A DNA stretch of 64,000 bases from Mimachlamys varia (GCA_947623455.1 OX392532.1:26820792-26884791), one strand, 5' to 3'. Counted from the first letter of the stretch, positions 1 through 12,699 are shown. Notes: a model not told the origin generated them from the sequence alone. Numbers and translations are program-made.

Positions 1-160
1 CCCATACTATCTGTTTTGTTTTTCACAATTTCTGGTTCAAAAATTAAATGTGCCCCAGTAACACTTAATATATACAAACAATGCCAAAATGATATAATAA
101 TCCACTTTGTTGCATAAAATTTCTATAATACAGATCATTTTAAAATTTCGGCCTTTCAAA
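1..160. repeat. Dispersed repeat, copy A left part
   Basis: This stretch resembles 29700-29850: shared order of a TTTCACA..TTTC..GGTT word, CCAGTAACACT, AATATAT, a run of AAAA words, TTATCCACTT and ATATTTCTA. The second copy is interrupted by the LTR retrotransposon; this copy is interrupted by the MITE at 164-630. The family is not recognised and no coding frame is evident. Confidence 0.55.
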
Positions 161-163
161 ATA

Positions 164-630
164 CAGTCAACTTCGTTTATAACGAACTACTGGGGACCAT
201 AAAAAACATTTCGTTATATCAGGAATTCGCTATTCCCGATAGCATGGTTTTATGTATAAGCAATGATAAGACATAAAGAAGTAACGACATGAATTTATTT
301 TAAACTGATACGTGTATATGAGTACCCAGGTGACCTATTCAAACGCAATGCCGACTCGTTGTCACAAAACCGAGACATGTGAACACAGAACGTAGCTTTG
401 TTTTGATTGGAATTTGTGTCGATCAAGGTCATTATATCGTTATTACAGGTGAAAATGCGGATGGGGACTGCAAAATCACTTCGTTGTTTAAGTTAATTCG
501 CTATTTCAGACTTTGTTGTTTCAGTAAAACAATATATAAGTTATATAAGAGTGAAAATCGGGACTTTAAATTTACTTCGTTGTTGCCGGAATTTCGTTGT
601 TCCCGACTTCGTTATTTTCGAAGTTGACTG
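164..630. mobile_element. pogo/Tigger-like MITE with TA target duplication
   Basis: The ends are perfect 12-bp terminal inverted repeats, CAGTCAACTTCG on the left and CGAAGTTGACTG on the right, flanked by TA on both sides (162-163 and 631-632). Repeated AACGAA / TTCGTT words lie just inside each end, as is usual in Tigger/pogo elements. At 467 bp it cannot encode a transposase; the short open frame at 379-627 lies in this non-coding interior. It would depend on a full-length relative for movement. The family is inferred from the TA duplication and terminal sequence. Confidence 0.8.
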
Positions 631-1069
631 TATACGTATTTTCACGCCAATGCGTATGTAGGTAAAATCGATAAAATCTGATAAATAAACTACTTAGCCT
701 GAACTTTCAGGTCGAGATTGCATTGACGCTACGTTATGAATTTATTACAAGGCATATGTTGAAATATACCGTAGTATTTGATCGTTGTTAGCACTCTAAG
801 GCTCAAAATGCCTTTCTTGTGTCAAATCATATTTGCAAATTCAATTCTGACGGTAGAAATGTGTCAAGAACGACATAGGAACTTGGCCGATTTGTGTAAT
901 ACAAAAAGTCAAGGTCGCATAATACTAAAACCCGGCAGTAATCCACAGTGTCGCAAACATGCGAGTTGACCTGGTAACGATAAAAGTTATGATTTGGAAA
1001 ATATTCGTTTAAGGACTCAAACAGTCCAATACATATCGACATTTCCTTTTCAGAAATGCTGAAAACACA

Positions 1070-1230
1070 AAGTTTGTATTATTATTATTATGTCCCGCTG
1101 CTGTAGGCGGTCCTCGTAACGCCAGTTTGAGTGACTGCTTTATGTACACTCATCCTAGTACACACATACACTGTCGAGTCCATCGATGTCTAGATGCACT
1201 GAAACGAGCATCTTCGGATAAAGTTGATAT
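1070..1230 (-). repeat. Possible retroposon 3' end, reverse orientation
   Basis: On the minus strand the sequence runs into an (ATA)n tail (1078-1092 on the plus strand is TATTATTATTATTATG) right after a GC-richer segment ending AGCAGCGGGACA. Retroposon 3' ends often finish in such short tails. No RNA polymerase III boxes are clear, so the SINE/LINE assignment is weak. Confidence 0.3.
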
Positions 1231-1329
1231 TTGTTTTTACATGTATATCAACAGTTGCTTCTGTTTGCATCTATAATTGCATTTTAAAAAATGCACCTTT
1301 CACATTTCATTCTCTTACCAAGTCTAAAC

Positions 1330-1500
1330 ATCCGTGTAGCGCCGCCTTCAGTACTTCCAGTAATTTTGATTTAAAAAAGTTCTACTAGCAACAGACCCTT
1401 ATATTTTGGACACAATTTTCAGATGCATTTTTTTTAATTTAACATAAACACGAGACTTGGACGTGACTGAACCCCCAAAAGAATACATCCTTAATGTACA
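1330..1500. repeat. Dispersed repeat, copy A right part
   Basis: This resembles 37870-38130. Shared words in the same order are AAAAAAGTTCT, AGCAACAGAC, CTTATATTTT, GACACAATTTTCAGATGCA, ACATAAAC and GAGACTTG.ACGTGAC. The other copy lies directly right of the LTR retrotransposon, so this and the 1-160 match seem to belong to one longer dispersed element. Confidence 0.65.
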
Positions 1501-3654
1501 AGCAATCCGTTCCCTGTGATAATATGTTTATACTTGAGCACCTTTTACATGTGTAAATATTTTTACTTCTATGTTCATTTTTGTTCGGCTCTTACTATTA
1601 GTATAGTCAAATGGTTGTGAAACAATACAGAAAATGAAACAAATCTGAAACACTGAAGAAATTCCTAGATCTGTAAATTGATTGAGATAAACCTACCAGA
1701 ATACACGAGTTCCGTTAGATTGGCAGGGCAGTCGGACCGTCTCCAGCGAACGAATGTGGCTCCTCCGGCACCTACAATAAGAGACAACCATCGCTGGCTC
1801 TCGATATTTTTCACTCGTGCGTTTCAAAATTAAAATGAAGCATAAGTCGTAAATATTTTCTTGATGTTGGAAAGTATGATTTAGTACTAGCCATCGAAAC
1901 GTCTCATGAAACATATATTGGTTTTGTAAAATAATTTTTACATAAATGTTCGAACAACACTGTAGAATCTACAAAAGTATGTGGTTGTGTCTGCAAACAA
2001 AATTTCAAACAACTTTATAATTGTTCGCAAAAACTTTTACATTTATTGCTTGCAAAACGAGCTAGGCCTGCTTAATAATCAAAGTAACCATTCGTACACA
2101 CTGATCGGTGTTTTGGTTGATAAATTGCTATCTAACCGTACTTTAGGATTACAATCTAGACGCTGATCTACCTCATCTTTATTGGATACCGAAACAACAC
2201 CAGGATTGTTATAAGCAACGTTTCATCGCTAGCTCTGCTTATTGCTCAACCATGCCTTTACCAAAACGTCTTACTCCATTTGTAGTACCATTAAATCAGG
2301 GATTCAGTATTGTTTTCATACTGTATAAGCAGAAGTTAACTTAGGTGGCAGTGTACAGAAGGATTCTGTTGCCGTGGGTGATATTTTGTACAATGAATAA
2401 ACCTTATAACATTATGTTTATCAAAGTCTTAAAATAAAATAAGCAGTAAAACTTGGCATAAACATGATAAAGGTGATTTTATGGGCTTCACATTTGTGAA
2501 AAAAAAAGAAAACAAATCGGTTAGAGATTAACATTTTGGTCTTTCTGAAACTGGTGTCTACACATGAAACGCTAGCTTTACAGGAAGTGAAATTTCGACA
2601 ACAGGACATGAGGGAAAATAGCGAAAAATCTATAAAATAATAAAATAATAACCACGACGCACGACTTAAAATAAATAACATTATATACTATGAAACAACA
2701 CGCGTAACAAAGCATTCACAACATATTTGAAATATTTATTAAAATAAGCATTTCAAATTGTATCTTCTCTTACTCGTGTAGCTACAGGAACTGCACCTTA
2801 ACTCCATAGCCAACGTTACTTTGTGGACACTTTCTTCTATTGGTTCTATTTTAGATTAGTCGTTCATTAAGTAAATAATCCTGCAATAATGAAAGTGGTT
2901 TATAATAGCCTTGTCCGTAGCTCATCGTACACACAACTCACAGCTTAGAGTACAAACCACATTTCCATGTATACCCGAACCCGGCAGTTGATCGTACATA
3001 TTACGAATGAGAATATGACTAAATAAAATTTTAGAAAATGGCAATTACAAGATGAGTTCATTTCTTAAAGTACATGTTGAGTAACATATTAATGTTTACG
3101 GATTTGATAATAAGTATATAGCGTTGTTTTCCGTTATCTCCGCTGGATTGTTACTGTGAGTATAACTACTTAGGCTTTAGAAAAAAATCCTTTTTGATTT
3201 CGCTAGCCGTACATATATATATATGTATATGAAATTTATAAGAAGCACCAACGAAGATGTTTATATGTATACATATGAACAACCTATCAGCATGTGTCAC
3301 TGAAAATACGAATAGAATTTACTTTAACACACATGCTCTGTCCCTGCTTTATCCCATTGTTCCCGATTCAAAGCTGAACGAATGAACTCAAACTACATGT
3401 ATGCAGCTGATAGTACAAATCTAGTATACACTGTGGAATATGTCATAACGAAAACGAGGCTCTACATAACACGGTAATCGCGCCGGAGCGTGGCGGTAAA
3501 AACTACCCACATTGTAGTCAGAAGTCGTTCCTTTGATATCTTCCAAAGACTTGTTTTATTCTAAAAATTGATTCGGTTTTATGAATAAATTGATAATTTT
3601 CTTTAAATCAAGGTGACTCATTTACAAAACTAAATACACGTATATGTAACTCTT

Positions 3655-4345
3655 CAGTAGGAGATCCGGGACACCCTGGGAGACTACACCAGGGAAGGCT
3701 ACTACTGAACTTCTATTAGTAGATTTATACTGAGGTCCAAGGAGTTCCGGGACACCCTGGGAGACTACATACACCAGGGAGGGTTACTACTGACCCTCCC
3801 ATTCGTAGTTTTATACTGAGGTCCGAGGAGATCTGGGACACCCTGGGAGACTACACCAGGGAGGGTTACTACTGACCCTCCCATTCGTAGATTTATACTG
3901 AGGTCCAAGGAGTTCCGGGACACCCTGGGAGACTACATACACCAAGGAGGGTTACTACTGACCTTCTCATTAGTAGATTTATACTGAGGTCCAAGGAGAT
4001 CTGGGACACCCTGGGAGACTACATACACCAGGGAAGGTTACTACTGACCCTCCCATTAGTAGATTTATAATGAGGTCCGAGGAGATCCGGGACACCCTGG
4101 GAGACTAGATACACCAGAGAAGGTTACTACTGACCCTCCCATTAGTAGATTTATAATGAGGTCCGAGGAGATCCGGGACACCCTGGGAGACTACATACAC
4201 CATGGAGGGCTACTACTGACCCTCCCATTAGTAGATTTATACTGAGGTCCCAGGAGAACTGGGATACCCTGGTAGACTACACCAGGGAGGGTTACTACTG
4301 ACCCTCCCATTAATAGTTTTATACTGAGGTCCCAGGAGATCTGGG
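3655..4345. repeat. Tandem repeat, about 8 units of 81-87 bp
   Basis: Units start near 3668, 3749, 3836, 3917, 4004, 4090, 4176 and 4262, counting from a GGGACACCCTGGGAGAC word. Length alternates between about 81 and 87 bp because some units carry an extra 6 bp (TACATACACC against TACACC). Each unit ends TTATACTGAGGTCC. The last unit decays near 4345. Confidence 0.88.
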
Positions 4346-4589
4346 GCATTCTCCTCCATGTATCATCCCCTCATCACTTACACATAACACATCTTTCACA
4401 AGAAAAGTAAAATCTTCAAACTGACAGGATCAAGAAAAATGAAACACTTCCGGTAGATTTCTGCAACGTCTTTGTGGCGACCTCTGGCGACCTAATCAAT
4501 TTCAGACTCGTCACCTCGTCAGGTGCGCTTTATTTGTCTCAAAATCAAGGTACAAATTGAATAAATGTAGGCCTATGTGTATATTTTTG

Positions 4590-4705
4590 TAAGAAGGAAC
4601 CCCCGGATTCTAAGGGAGACAACACCGAGTTTGGTTATACTACCGACCCTTCATTTAATTGGTGTATAATGAGGTTCTAGGGGTCTGGGGGTCCGTCTCC
4701 GTGCC
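4590..4705. repeat. Diverged single unit of the 3.7-kb tandem repeat family
   Basis: It keeps the order GGGAGACAACACC, a TACTACCGACCCTTC block, GGTGTATAATGAGGT and AGGGGTCTGGG seen in the 3655-4345 array and at 38525-38620. The segment just before it (4455-4530) has TGCAACGTCTTTGT and CACCTCGTCAGGTGCGCTT words also met at 38734 and, for the first word, in the 14-27 kb satellite core. Confidence 0.55.
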
Positions 4706-5035
4706 CAATAGTCAGCCGGTAGCACACCATGACACAGTTCACTTGACAAAAATTAAAGTAATCATTTGAATGTCAATACTAAAATTCTTGAAGATGCAGA
4801 TACAAAATGTACTATGGTTAAGCAGTAAAAGAAAGCTCTTATATAAATGTATTAGACTCACTATATATAGATATATGGCAATGAGTAAAACGTTAATTAC
4901 AAAGTATAAAATACCTTAATTAAACTTCGCAATTTAAATCTTAATAAAACACTATCGTTTCAATTTAGGTAAAATGTATATTTCCGTTTCATAAATTGAT
5001 TCTATATTTATCGCAATGCCAAATCTAAAGAATGC
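4706..5035. other. AT-rich spacer, nothing recognised
   Basis: Low-complexity AT-rich DNA between two repeat arrays. No coding frame, hairpin or RNA gene was seen. Confidence 0.5.
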
Positions 5036-5490
5036 CATTTAAATCCGTACCATTTGGTAGGGACATCCGCAAATGGTAACAGGCCCAATTAATCTACGTA
5101 ATACGACCCCAGTACCGTTGGGTACGTACGGACAATTAAAAAATTAGACCCAATTAAACCAAGGAATATGATGTCAGTACTATGAGGTACGTACATCTTC
5201 AAATGGGGACAGGTTAAACTAAACCACGGAATCAATGTCTGTATCATAGATTAGGGACATCTTAGCATGGCGAAAATTACACTACAAAATAGGATGCCCG
5301 TACTATTATGTAGTGACATCTCTAAGTGACGATAGGACATATCTTAATGGTTACAGACCATAATAGACCATTGCATAATTAGGATGTCCGTACTATCAGG
5401 TACGCACAACCTCAAATGGTGACAGTCCATATTAAACCATGGAATTAGATGTCTGTATTATTCTGTACGGACATCTCCAGATGGGAACAG

Positions 5491-5681
5491 ACCCTGGTTT
5501 CATCAACGTTCTTTAACTTAAGGAAACTCCTTAACTTAAAAATCTCTATAGGAAAGCATTACTGAAATTATGGAAAGCTCCTTAACTTAAGATGTTCCCC
5601 TTAAATTCTGTAATGCTTTCCTATGGAGAATTTTAAGTTAAGGAATTTTCTTAAGTTAAGGAACGTTGATGAAACCGGGGC
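5491..5681. mobile_element. Hairpin MITE, about 190 bp, CAG target duplication
   Basis: The whole element is one long imperfect hairpin. The left arm starts CCCTGGTTTCATCAACGTTC and the right arm ends in the complement GAACGTTGATGAAACCGGGG. TTAACTTAAG words and GGAAAGCATTAC continue the pairing toward the centre. CAG flanks it on both sides (5488-5490, 5682-5684), and removing the element restores the GGGA.CAGGTCCAATT phrase of the host repeat. A 3-bp duplication fits PIF/Harbinger-type elements, but the family is inferred. Confidence 0.8.
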
Positions 5682-7460
5682 CAGGTCCAATTAAACCACG
5701 GAAATACGTACAATGTCAGAACCGTACGGTAGCTAGGGACATCCCAAAATGGCGACAGGCCCCATTAACCTACTGAATACGATTTCCATTTTATGCGGTA
5801 CGGACATCTCAAAATAATGGTAGACCAAATTAAACCAAAGAATAAGATTTCCGTACTATACGGTAAGAGGATCTCCACAGGAGGATAGGTCCCAATCGTT
5901 GTCCGATTAAATCATTGAATACGATATCTGTTCTATTCGATACGTACATCTCCAAATGAGGACAGGTCCAATCAAACCACGAAATACGATGTGCATTTCA
6001 TATTGTAGGTATATCACAAAATGGCGACAATTAAACCACAGGATAAGATGTCTATATTTCGGAACGTAGATGCGAAAATGAAGGTCCAATTGAACCATGG
6101 GATACGATGACCGTACCACTAGGTAGGGACATCCCAAACTGGAGACAGACCAAGTTAGACCATTGAATAAGATGTGCGTACTATTCGGTATGCTGATCCC
6201 CTGACCGGGACAGGTTCGATTAAACCATGGGATACGATGACCGTACCACTAGGTAGGGACATCCCAAACTGGAGACAGACCAAGTTAGACCATTGACTAA
6301 GATATGCGTACTATTCGGTATGCTGATCCCCTGACCGGGAAAGGTCCAATTAAACCACGAAATACGATGTCGGGATGATACTTACGGGCATCACAAAATG
6401 ACAACAGGCTCAATTATTCTTCAGAATACGATCCCCGTATCATTCGTCACGGACATCTCATATGGTGACCAACTCAATTAAACCATTGAACACGATATCC
6501 GTACTATAAGGTACATACATCCCAAAATGGGGACATGTCGAATTAAACCACGAGATGTCATATCCGTTCCATATTGTTGGTGTATCCCTAAATGCCGACG
6601 ATTAAACCACAGAATAAGATATCTATACAGTACTATTGGGTACGGACATCCCGCAGTGGGGACAGGTCCAATTGAATCGCGCAAAATGATGTCCGTACCA
6701 TACGGTATATCTCAAAATGTCGACAATAAAACCACTGAATAAGATGTCCGTATTATTTGATATGCAGATCTCCAAATTGATGACAGGTCCAATTAGACTA
6801 CAGAATGTGATATCCGTTCCATACGAGAGGGACATCTGAGTATGGCGATAGCCCCAATAAATCTACAGAATACGATCCCCCAAACCATTCGATACGGACA
6901 TCTCAAAATAGTGACAGACCGTAATAAACCACTGAATACGATATCCGTACTATTATGTACGTATATCCCAAAATGGGGACAGGTCGAATTAAAATACGGG
7001 ATGCAATGTATGTTCCATATTGTAGGTGTATCCCTAAATGACGACGATTAAACCACAGAATGAGATGTCTATACAGTACTATTGGGTACGGACATCCCGC
7101 AGTGGGGACAGGTCCAATTGAACCACGGAAAATGATGCCCGTACCATACAGTAGGAACATCTCAGTATGGCGACCATTATATTACAGATTAAGATGTCTA
7201 TATCATTGATAGGAACATAAAAAAATAGCGACAAATCTGTTTATTCTACTGAATATGATCCCTGTTCAATTCGATACGAACATCTCAAAATGCTGACAGA
7301 CCCAATTAAACAACAGAATTAGATGTCCGTACAATTCCGTGTTCAGATCCTCTAACCGGGACAGGTTCGATTAAAATACGGAATAAGATGTCCGTACCAT
7401 TCGAAATGGACATCTCAAAATAGTGACAGATCCAATTTATCTCCGGATTACAATCCATGT

Positions 7461-7611
7461 ATTAGAGATGCACGTACCCTATAGAACGGACATCGTATTC
7501 AATGGTTCAAATGGGTCACTATTTTGAGATGTCCGTACCAAAAGGTAATTTTTTGACCCATTTGAACCATTGAATACGATGTCCGTACTATAGGGTACGT
7601 GCATCCCTAAT
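7461..7611. repeat. Near-perfect inverted repeat, 58-bp arms
   Basis: Arms 7461-7518 and 7554-7611 are reverse complements with two mismatches by eye, separated by 35 bp. The arms are made of the local palindromic repeat unit, so this is an inverted duplication within the array. Its near identity contrasts with the diverged neighbouring units, which suggests a recent event. Confidence 0.85.
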
Positions 7612-7864
7612 ACGTACATGTTCAATTAAACCATGGATTCCACTCCATGATGTAGGTACGTCCTAAAATGGCGACAATTAAACCAGAGAATAACATGTCT
7701 GTTTTAGTCGGTACAGAGATCCCTAAAATGGGGACATGTCCAATGCTGTCTCAGGATACGAAGTCCGCACGATACGTTAGGGACATCCCAAAATGGCGAC
7801 AGGCCGAATAAATCTACGGAATACGATCCCCGTACCATTCGGTACGGACATTCGACGATGATTG

Positions 7865-9050
7865 TTTATCTGATTCCGTATATATATACATCAATTATGT
7901 AATGTTTATTTGCAATGAAGCGGATATTATGAATTTTTTTTATCTATATTTAAACGTTTCATATTAATTTTCAATGTTTTTTGAATGAAACATGAAGCCG
8001 TACGTGTACGCCGCCATGATTCTGTAAAACAATCATACAGTGTAATATTTGTTTGAGGTTCATGATTTTGATTAAGTATCGTTTCTGGATTAAGATATTC
8101 GTTAATTAGTCTTTTTCGCGTCCATTGTCATTATTTGCTGATTAAAACGTCTCAAACGGAAATTACCTTTTGGAAGCTACATGTATACCTGATTTACAGT
8201 CTTAATACAAAATAACTTTACATATTAAGCATATCATTTCCAAGGTTTATGTCCAAAATAATTACCTAAACCTTCAACTCGAAAGAAAAGCATAAACTAC
8301 AATAATGTTGGTTTTTTTTTTAAATATGTGTTTTATTAACCGCAGCTATAATTATTCCCTCACACCATTCAACCTTCTGACAAATAATGAAACATTTTAT
8401 CTGCAATTTTCGAACAGTCCAAAACTTTTAATACGTGTACATCACCAATCATCTTAAAAATGAAATAAGGAAAGTAACTCTTACAGCTATAAATTGTTCC
8501 TATGAATGTACAATGGAGATGATGAAAACATATGAGGCTCAATATTTAAAAACGTTTATAAGTTGTCTTGTGTTAGCATATAATTTACAGAGTTTAACAC
8601 GTACTTATTACACACGTAATATATGTTTACAAATGCAAGGTTTGAATTTAATAACACTTAGTCTAGCTGGTTTATGAAATTGCGCGCCAGACAATTTGTT
8701 AGAGATATATAGAATTTATGGGTCTTCCATAACTTTAGGGGGTTTTGACTATTGTCATATACCGAGTATGCCCCCGCCTCCCACTCCAACCCGACAATGG
8801 ATAGTATCCACATATATGTCTGCATTTCTGAGTCTTACTGTGAAATACCTGGTAGCTCAGTTCTAAAACATATTACCCGATACTGTGAGTGTGCGAATTT
8901 TAATGGTAATTTTATTTTAGCGAGGTGGTCGGCAACTTAAGACGTCCCGGTAGCTTATGACTGAGCTAATTAATATTATAGCTCCTGTTTACTGCTACTA
9001 CAGCAGGAATTGTGAATAAACCAACTCATGATTGCGCTTTCAATTTGGTT
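7865..9050. other. AT-rich intergenic DNA, no gene seen
   Basis: Two short open frames (8435-8677 and 8752-8940) have no recognisable motif and AT-rich composition like their surroundings; I do not call them genes. A small inverted repeat (TCCTG..CAGGA) lies near 8984-9008. Confidence 0.5.
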
Positions 9051-9054
9051 CTGC

Positions 9055-9118
9055 GCCAAAATGAGTACGTTTGCGCCCAAATGAGTACGTTTGCGCCCAA
9101 AAGAGTACGTTTGCGCTT
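9055..9118. repeat. Three copies of a 20-bp direct repeat
   Basis: The word AATGAGTACGTTTGCGCCCA is repeated three times with one change (AAGAGTACG) in the last copy. Short, recent-looking tandem duplication with no sign of coding. Confidence 0.85.
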
Positions 9119-11700
9119 TATCAATGTTTTCATATAAACTTGTCCTTTTCTTTTTATTTATTATAATTTTTTAATATTTCTTTTATTTACGTGTACCTTA
9201 TGCGTTAAATTTTGGTGTGTCGAGGTGATGGAAAATAGGAAAATAAAAAACTGAGAAATTTATTGAGCAAATTAAAAGAGAAAAAGAACAGTTCAGCAAA
9301 TTGGATATCATTATGTTGAAATTTGGTGTTTAGATTATAATTATTTATTTTGTTTTAGTGTCACATATCAATAGATAGGTATCTCTTGACACTTCATCCG
9401 ACTTGTTTATACAGGTGTGTCGTCTAATTAGTGTCCCTGATGAGAGTTACCTAATTAGTGTCACTGTACAGGTGAGTTGTTATTTTTGTGACACCTGTCG
9501 GCTGGGGGAGGGGGGGGGGTGGTATCAGCCAATCAACCAGGTGTGAAACCCTGGCGGAGGGGTCCAAAGGCCATCTGGTACAATGTTGATTTTACTTAAA
9601 CGTGTTTTGAGATATTTTGAGATAATATTATTTCAAACACAGATTTAAGAAACCATTGACTCTATGTTAACAATAACAAATTTTATTTCTGATGAAACAT
9701 AACGACTGCTTTGTATATATAAAATGAGTAGTTACATAATCTAACCAAAGATTTCGAAAAAAGGCTGAACTATAAATAAAATGACGGACTACGGATCACC
9801 GAACACTGCAGATCATGCGAAATTACATTGTTTTTTTTCCAATTAAATATCAATACCTTTGTTTTACTTCTAAACCCCTGGAAATTCACACAGCATGTCG
9901 GCATTCGAGATATATTCATAAACATTGAAAATAAAGAGATAAAAAATACATGTTCGACATAATTAGATTAATATGAAATATATAATGAGCAGCGATAATG
10001 GAAATCAATATTATACACGAATATGAATCATTTCACCCCTATTTTACTTTAGTAGACTCATCCATGCTTTAACTGGACGAGTCTATAATAGCCTATAATG
10101 GTGGAAGGGTAAATAACGCGGTGGTACCAGCTATAGATATATATGATAACCGAAACGTCCCTTTTAATAGACAATCACGTGCTGCAAATTAATATGTTTT
10201 ATAATTGTTGTAATATGGTTTATATGTATTCATTTTAACTAAGGCATTGTAACCACCACGGCATTTCATATCTTTCTCTGTTAACAAACACGAAATTTAA
10301 GGAAAATTTAAGATTGTAAACTATGCAATAGGAATTAAAGTAGAAGAAATATCGGTAAAGAATGAAATAAATACAAAATCTGCAGATAGTGTCTTCGAAA
10401 TATGACATTGAAAGACTGAAAAGTAGTTATAAACAGAAAAAAACCCACATAATTACTCTAACAAAATAGTTATTTCGCGAATAAACACGTAAATACACAA
10501 ATTAACACAAAATTAAGTGTAAAATAACGTAAAATAAACACATACATGTAATAACGTACGATACAAACATTATAACGCGAAGGTAAAATCTGTAATGCGA
10601 AATTATAATTCGTAAGAAGGCGAAGTAAAAGTCAAAAAATCATACTGCTTCTTTCCTACTTAACTAATTACAGTATTCTGTTCGTGTATATATATATATA
10701 AGGATACCGGTTATTTGTTTGGAAAAGACTAATATAGGCTTTGCCTGTTGTCTAATCCATTTATTGATACGAATTTTTACTAATTCTTTCGTTTTTCTTG
10801 TTAATTTGTTTAAAGTATCAATAATAGAATATTAAGAAACTGAAATTGAAGTAAAAGTCGTGATTACGCAACTTAATCACGTTATAACGCGAAATGAACA
10901 CGTTATAACTCTGACGTTTCACCGTCAAATTCAAATAAAATCATGAACGCAAATGTATCATATAGGTACAATTGTGAACATCTTTGTTCTGTTATTCTTC
11001 TGTATCATTATAGCGTTTTATCAAACGAATCTTGTCGATGAGATATAGACAATACCCGGACAACAAAGTCCCAATTTATAATGTTAAAACCAAACTAACT
11101 GATATCATAAGATTTAAAATGATATTTCTGAAAATATAGATAATATTTTGACAGAGATGACAAATATTTTATTTAGGAGGGAGATATTGATTTAAAAAGT
11201 GATTCATTGTTTATAGCCTTTTAAATTTAGGGTAGACAAAAATATTCAACCAAACCGAGAGAGAACAGATCTGGATTGTACATAAATAAATGTTGTTATT
11301 GAAGCCGTCTGATCTTAAATTTCTTACATGATGTTTTTGTTAAAACTCGGTTATCAAAAAAAAATGTTCACGTGCTATTTGAAAACACCACATATGAACA
11401 AAATAACCCAATTAATATTCAGAAAACAATACATTATTAAATGAGTATATTTTTGTACCGGAATTCATTTTTTTTATAAAAAAATCAGTTACAAAACAAC
11501 AAAAGACTACAAAAATCAAAAAAAACCTCCAGGGGAAAATTGATAAAATCATAAAAGTTGATAATTGAAAAGTACCATGAAAAGAAAGTCAGAAAAGCAA
11601 TAATCAACATATCGATGTAATTATTGACCCATACATGTTGTTCAAACATTACAACTGCGAATTGTGACCAATCAAAACCGTGCTAACAAATTTAATTGGA
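9119..11700. other. AT-rich intergenic DNA, no gene seen
   Basis: No open frame or exon-like run was found. Visible items are a G-rich run near 9505-9522, two related TAATTAGTGTC phrases (9425-9475), a short inverted repeat at 10052-10088 (TAGACTCATCCA against TGGACGAGTCTA), and scattered ATAACGCGAA words at 10570-10900. None supports a function. Confidence 0.5.
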
Positions 11701-12490
11701 CAGGTCTTCTATCACGGCCGACAGTTTGTTGTATAGAGCACTGGTGAACCCCCGTTAGGTCACACTCGATCCTCATCCTTGGGCCGTCCACAAGTTCGGG
11801 ATGGCTCTCGAACCTGTGACCAAGGATATACTTACCTGTCAAAAGTTAGCTCCGTTATAGTATAGTTACCTACTAATATAGAATTCGTATACATGTAGTT
11901 AAGTGAACACTACTTCGTAGTTATTTATATCTTTACCTCATAGCGTATTAATAAAGTATTTTGAACATATCCTGGAGGATATAGGGCGTTTTATTTACTA
12001 GAGGACATATAGTGTTATCAGTGTACCGCGATTCTTTGGATTATACCATCACTTCAGAAAAAAGAACAGAATGAAAAAAGAGAAAGAAAAGATGATGTTC
12101 ACCGACAGCTACAGAATAAACGTAAGTACTATAGGAATACATGTACTTACACACGGCGGCATACCCCCCCCCCCCCTACCCCCCTTATCCCTCATTCCAA
12201 GTAAAGACGTCTTCCCCTATCTGATTGAATTCTAGTCGTTTTGGCACTCGGTAGTTTCGGTACTTACGAAAGTCGTTTCGATACTTCTTATGAATGTTGG
12301 AAAACAAAAGATCACTTAACAATATCAAAAAGCTCCGTATAATTATAAAGCCAATTAATAAATTAAAGAACATAAATTGCAAACATTAAAATCGTCATAA
12401 CTCGGTCAATTTTTCGAATTTAAAGCTAAAAATTGGTATACAGGTGTATTATGATCATATCAACAACATATCTTCTGATGTCGCTTACTT
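11700..12490. other. Intergenic DNA, one GC-richer block of unknown kind
   Basis: 11700-11840 is GC-richer than its surroundings. On the minus strand it carries GGTTCGAGAGCC, which resembles a polymerase III B box, but no matching A box was found. 12164-12185 is a C-rich run. No gene is supported. Confidence 0.35.
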
Positions 12491-12517
12491 AATTCAGTAT
12501 TTTAAAAGATATTTTCT

Positions 12518-12550
12518 GAAGACGCTTGAAGACGCTTGTAGACGCTTTTA
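12518..12550. repeat. Three copies of GAAGACGCTT
   Basis: A 10-11-bp word, GAAGACGCTT(GT), occurs three times in a row, the last copy changed to TAGACGCTT. It sits just left of the decayed LINE. Confidence 0.7.
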
Positions 12551-12699
12551 AGAGAGACCCAAATGGATTGATATCATGTAAACCCAATACCGCCGTGGTT
12601 ACTTATAAACCCAACAACCAGTCTAGAAATTTTGAACAAAACTGTAACAAACAAAAAAGAAAATCCTGCAGGTGCTACAGCCATAATAGAAAATCGAAG

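Larger units (their letters stand above)
633..3650. other. AT-rich intergenic DNA without a recognisable gene
   Basis: Both strands were read and no exon-like run, RNA gene or long open frame was found. 1330-1500 matches 37870-38130 (see the separate entry), 1070-1230 looks like an inverted retroposon end, and 3211-3230 is a short TATATA run. The rest shows no pattern I recognise. Confidence 0.5.
5040..7860. repeat. Degenerate tandem repeat with a GTCCGTAC/GTACGGAC palindrome
   Basis: About 40 diverged units, mostly 60-75 bp, follow one pattern: a palindrome close to GTCCGTACCATTCGGTACGG, then ACATCTC.AAATGG.GACAGG, then CCAATTAAACCA.GGAATACGAT. Some unit starts are 5047, 5177, 5383, 5451, 5782 and 5850. 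Divergence is high, so the array is old. The small open frames between 5907 and 7160 on both strands simply read through these units. A MITE (5491-5681) and a large inverted repeat (7461-7611) lie inside. Confidence 0.85.

Noticed and set aside
5907..7160. Short frames on both strands between 5.9 and 7.2 kb
   Set aside because: They read the palindromic tandem repeat in different phases; no consistent protein.
9437..9444. CTGATGAG, considered as part of a hammerhead ribozyme
   Set aside because: No stem II followed by GAAA and no cleavage-site stem could be found around it.
11828..11838. ATACTTACCTG, identical to the 5' end of U1 snRNA
   Set aside because: The match stops after 11 bases; the U1 stem-loops do not follow.
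11700..11840. GGTTCGAGAGCC on the minus strand, considered as a tRNA gene or SINE promoter
   Set aside because: No A box at the right distance and no cloverleaf can be formed.
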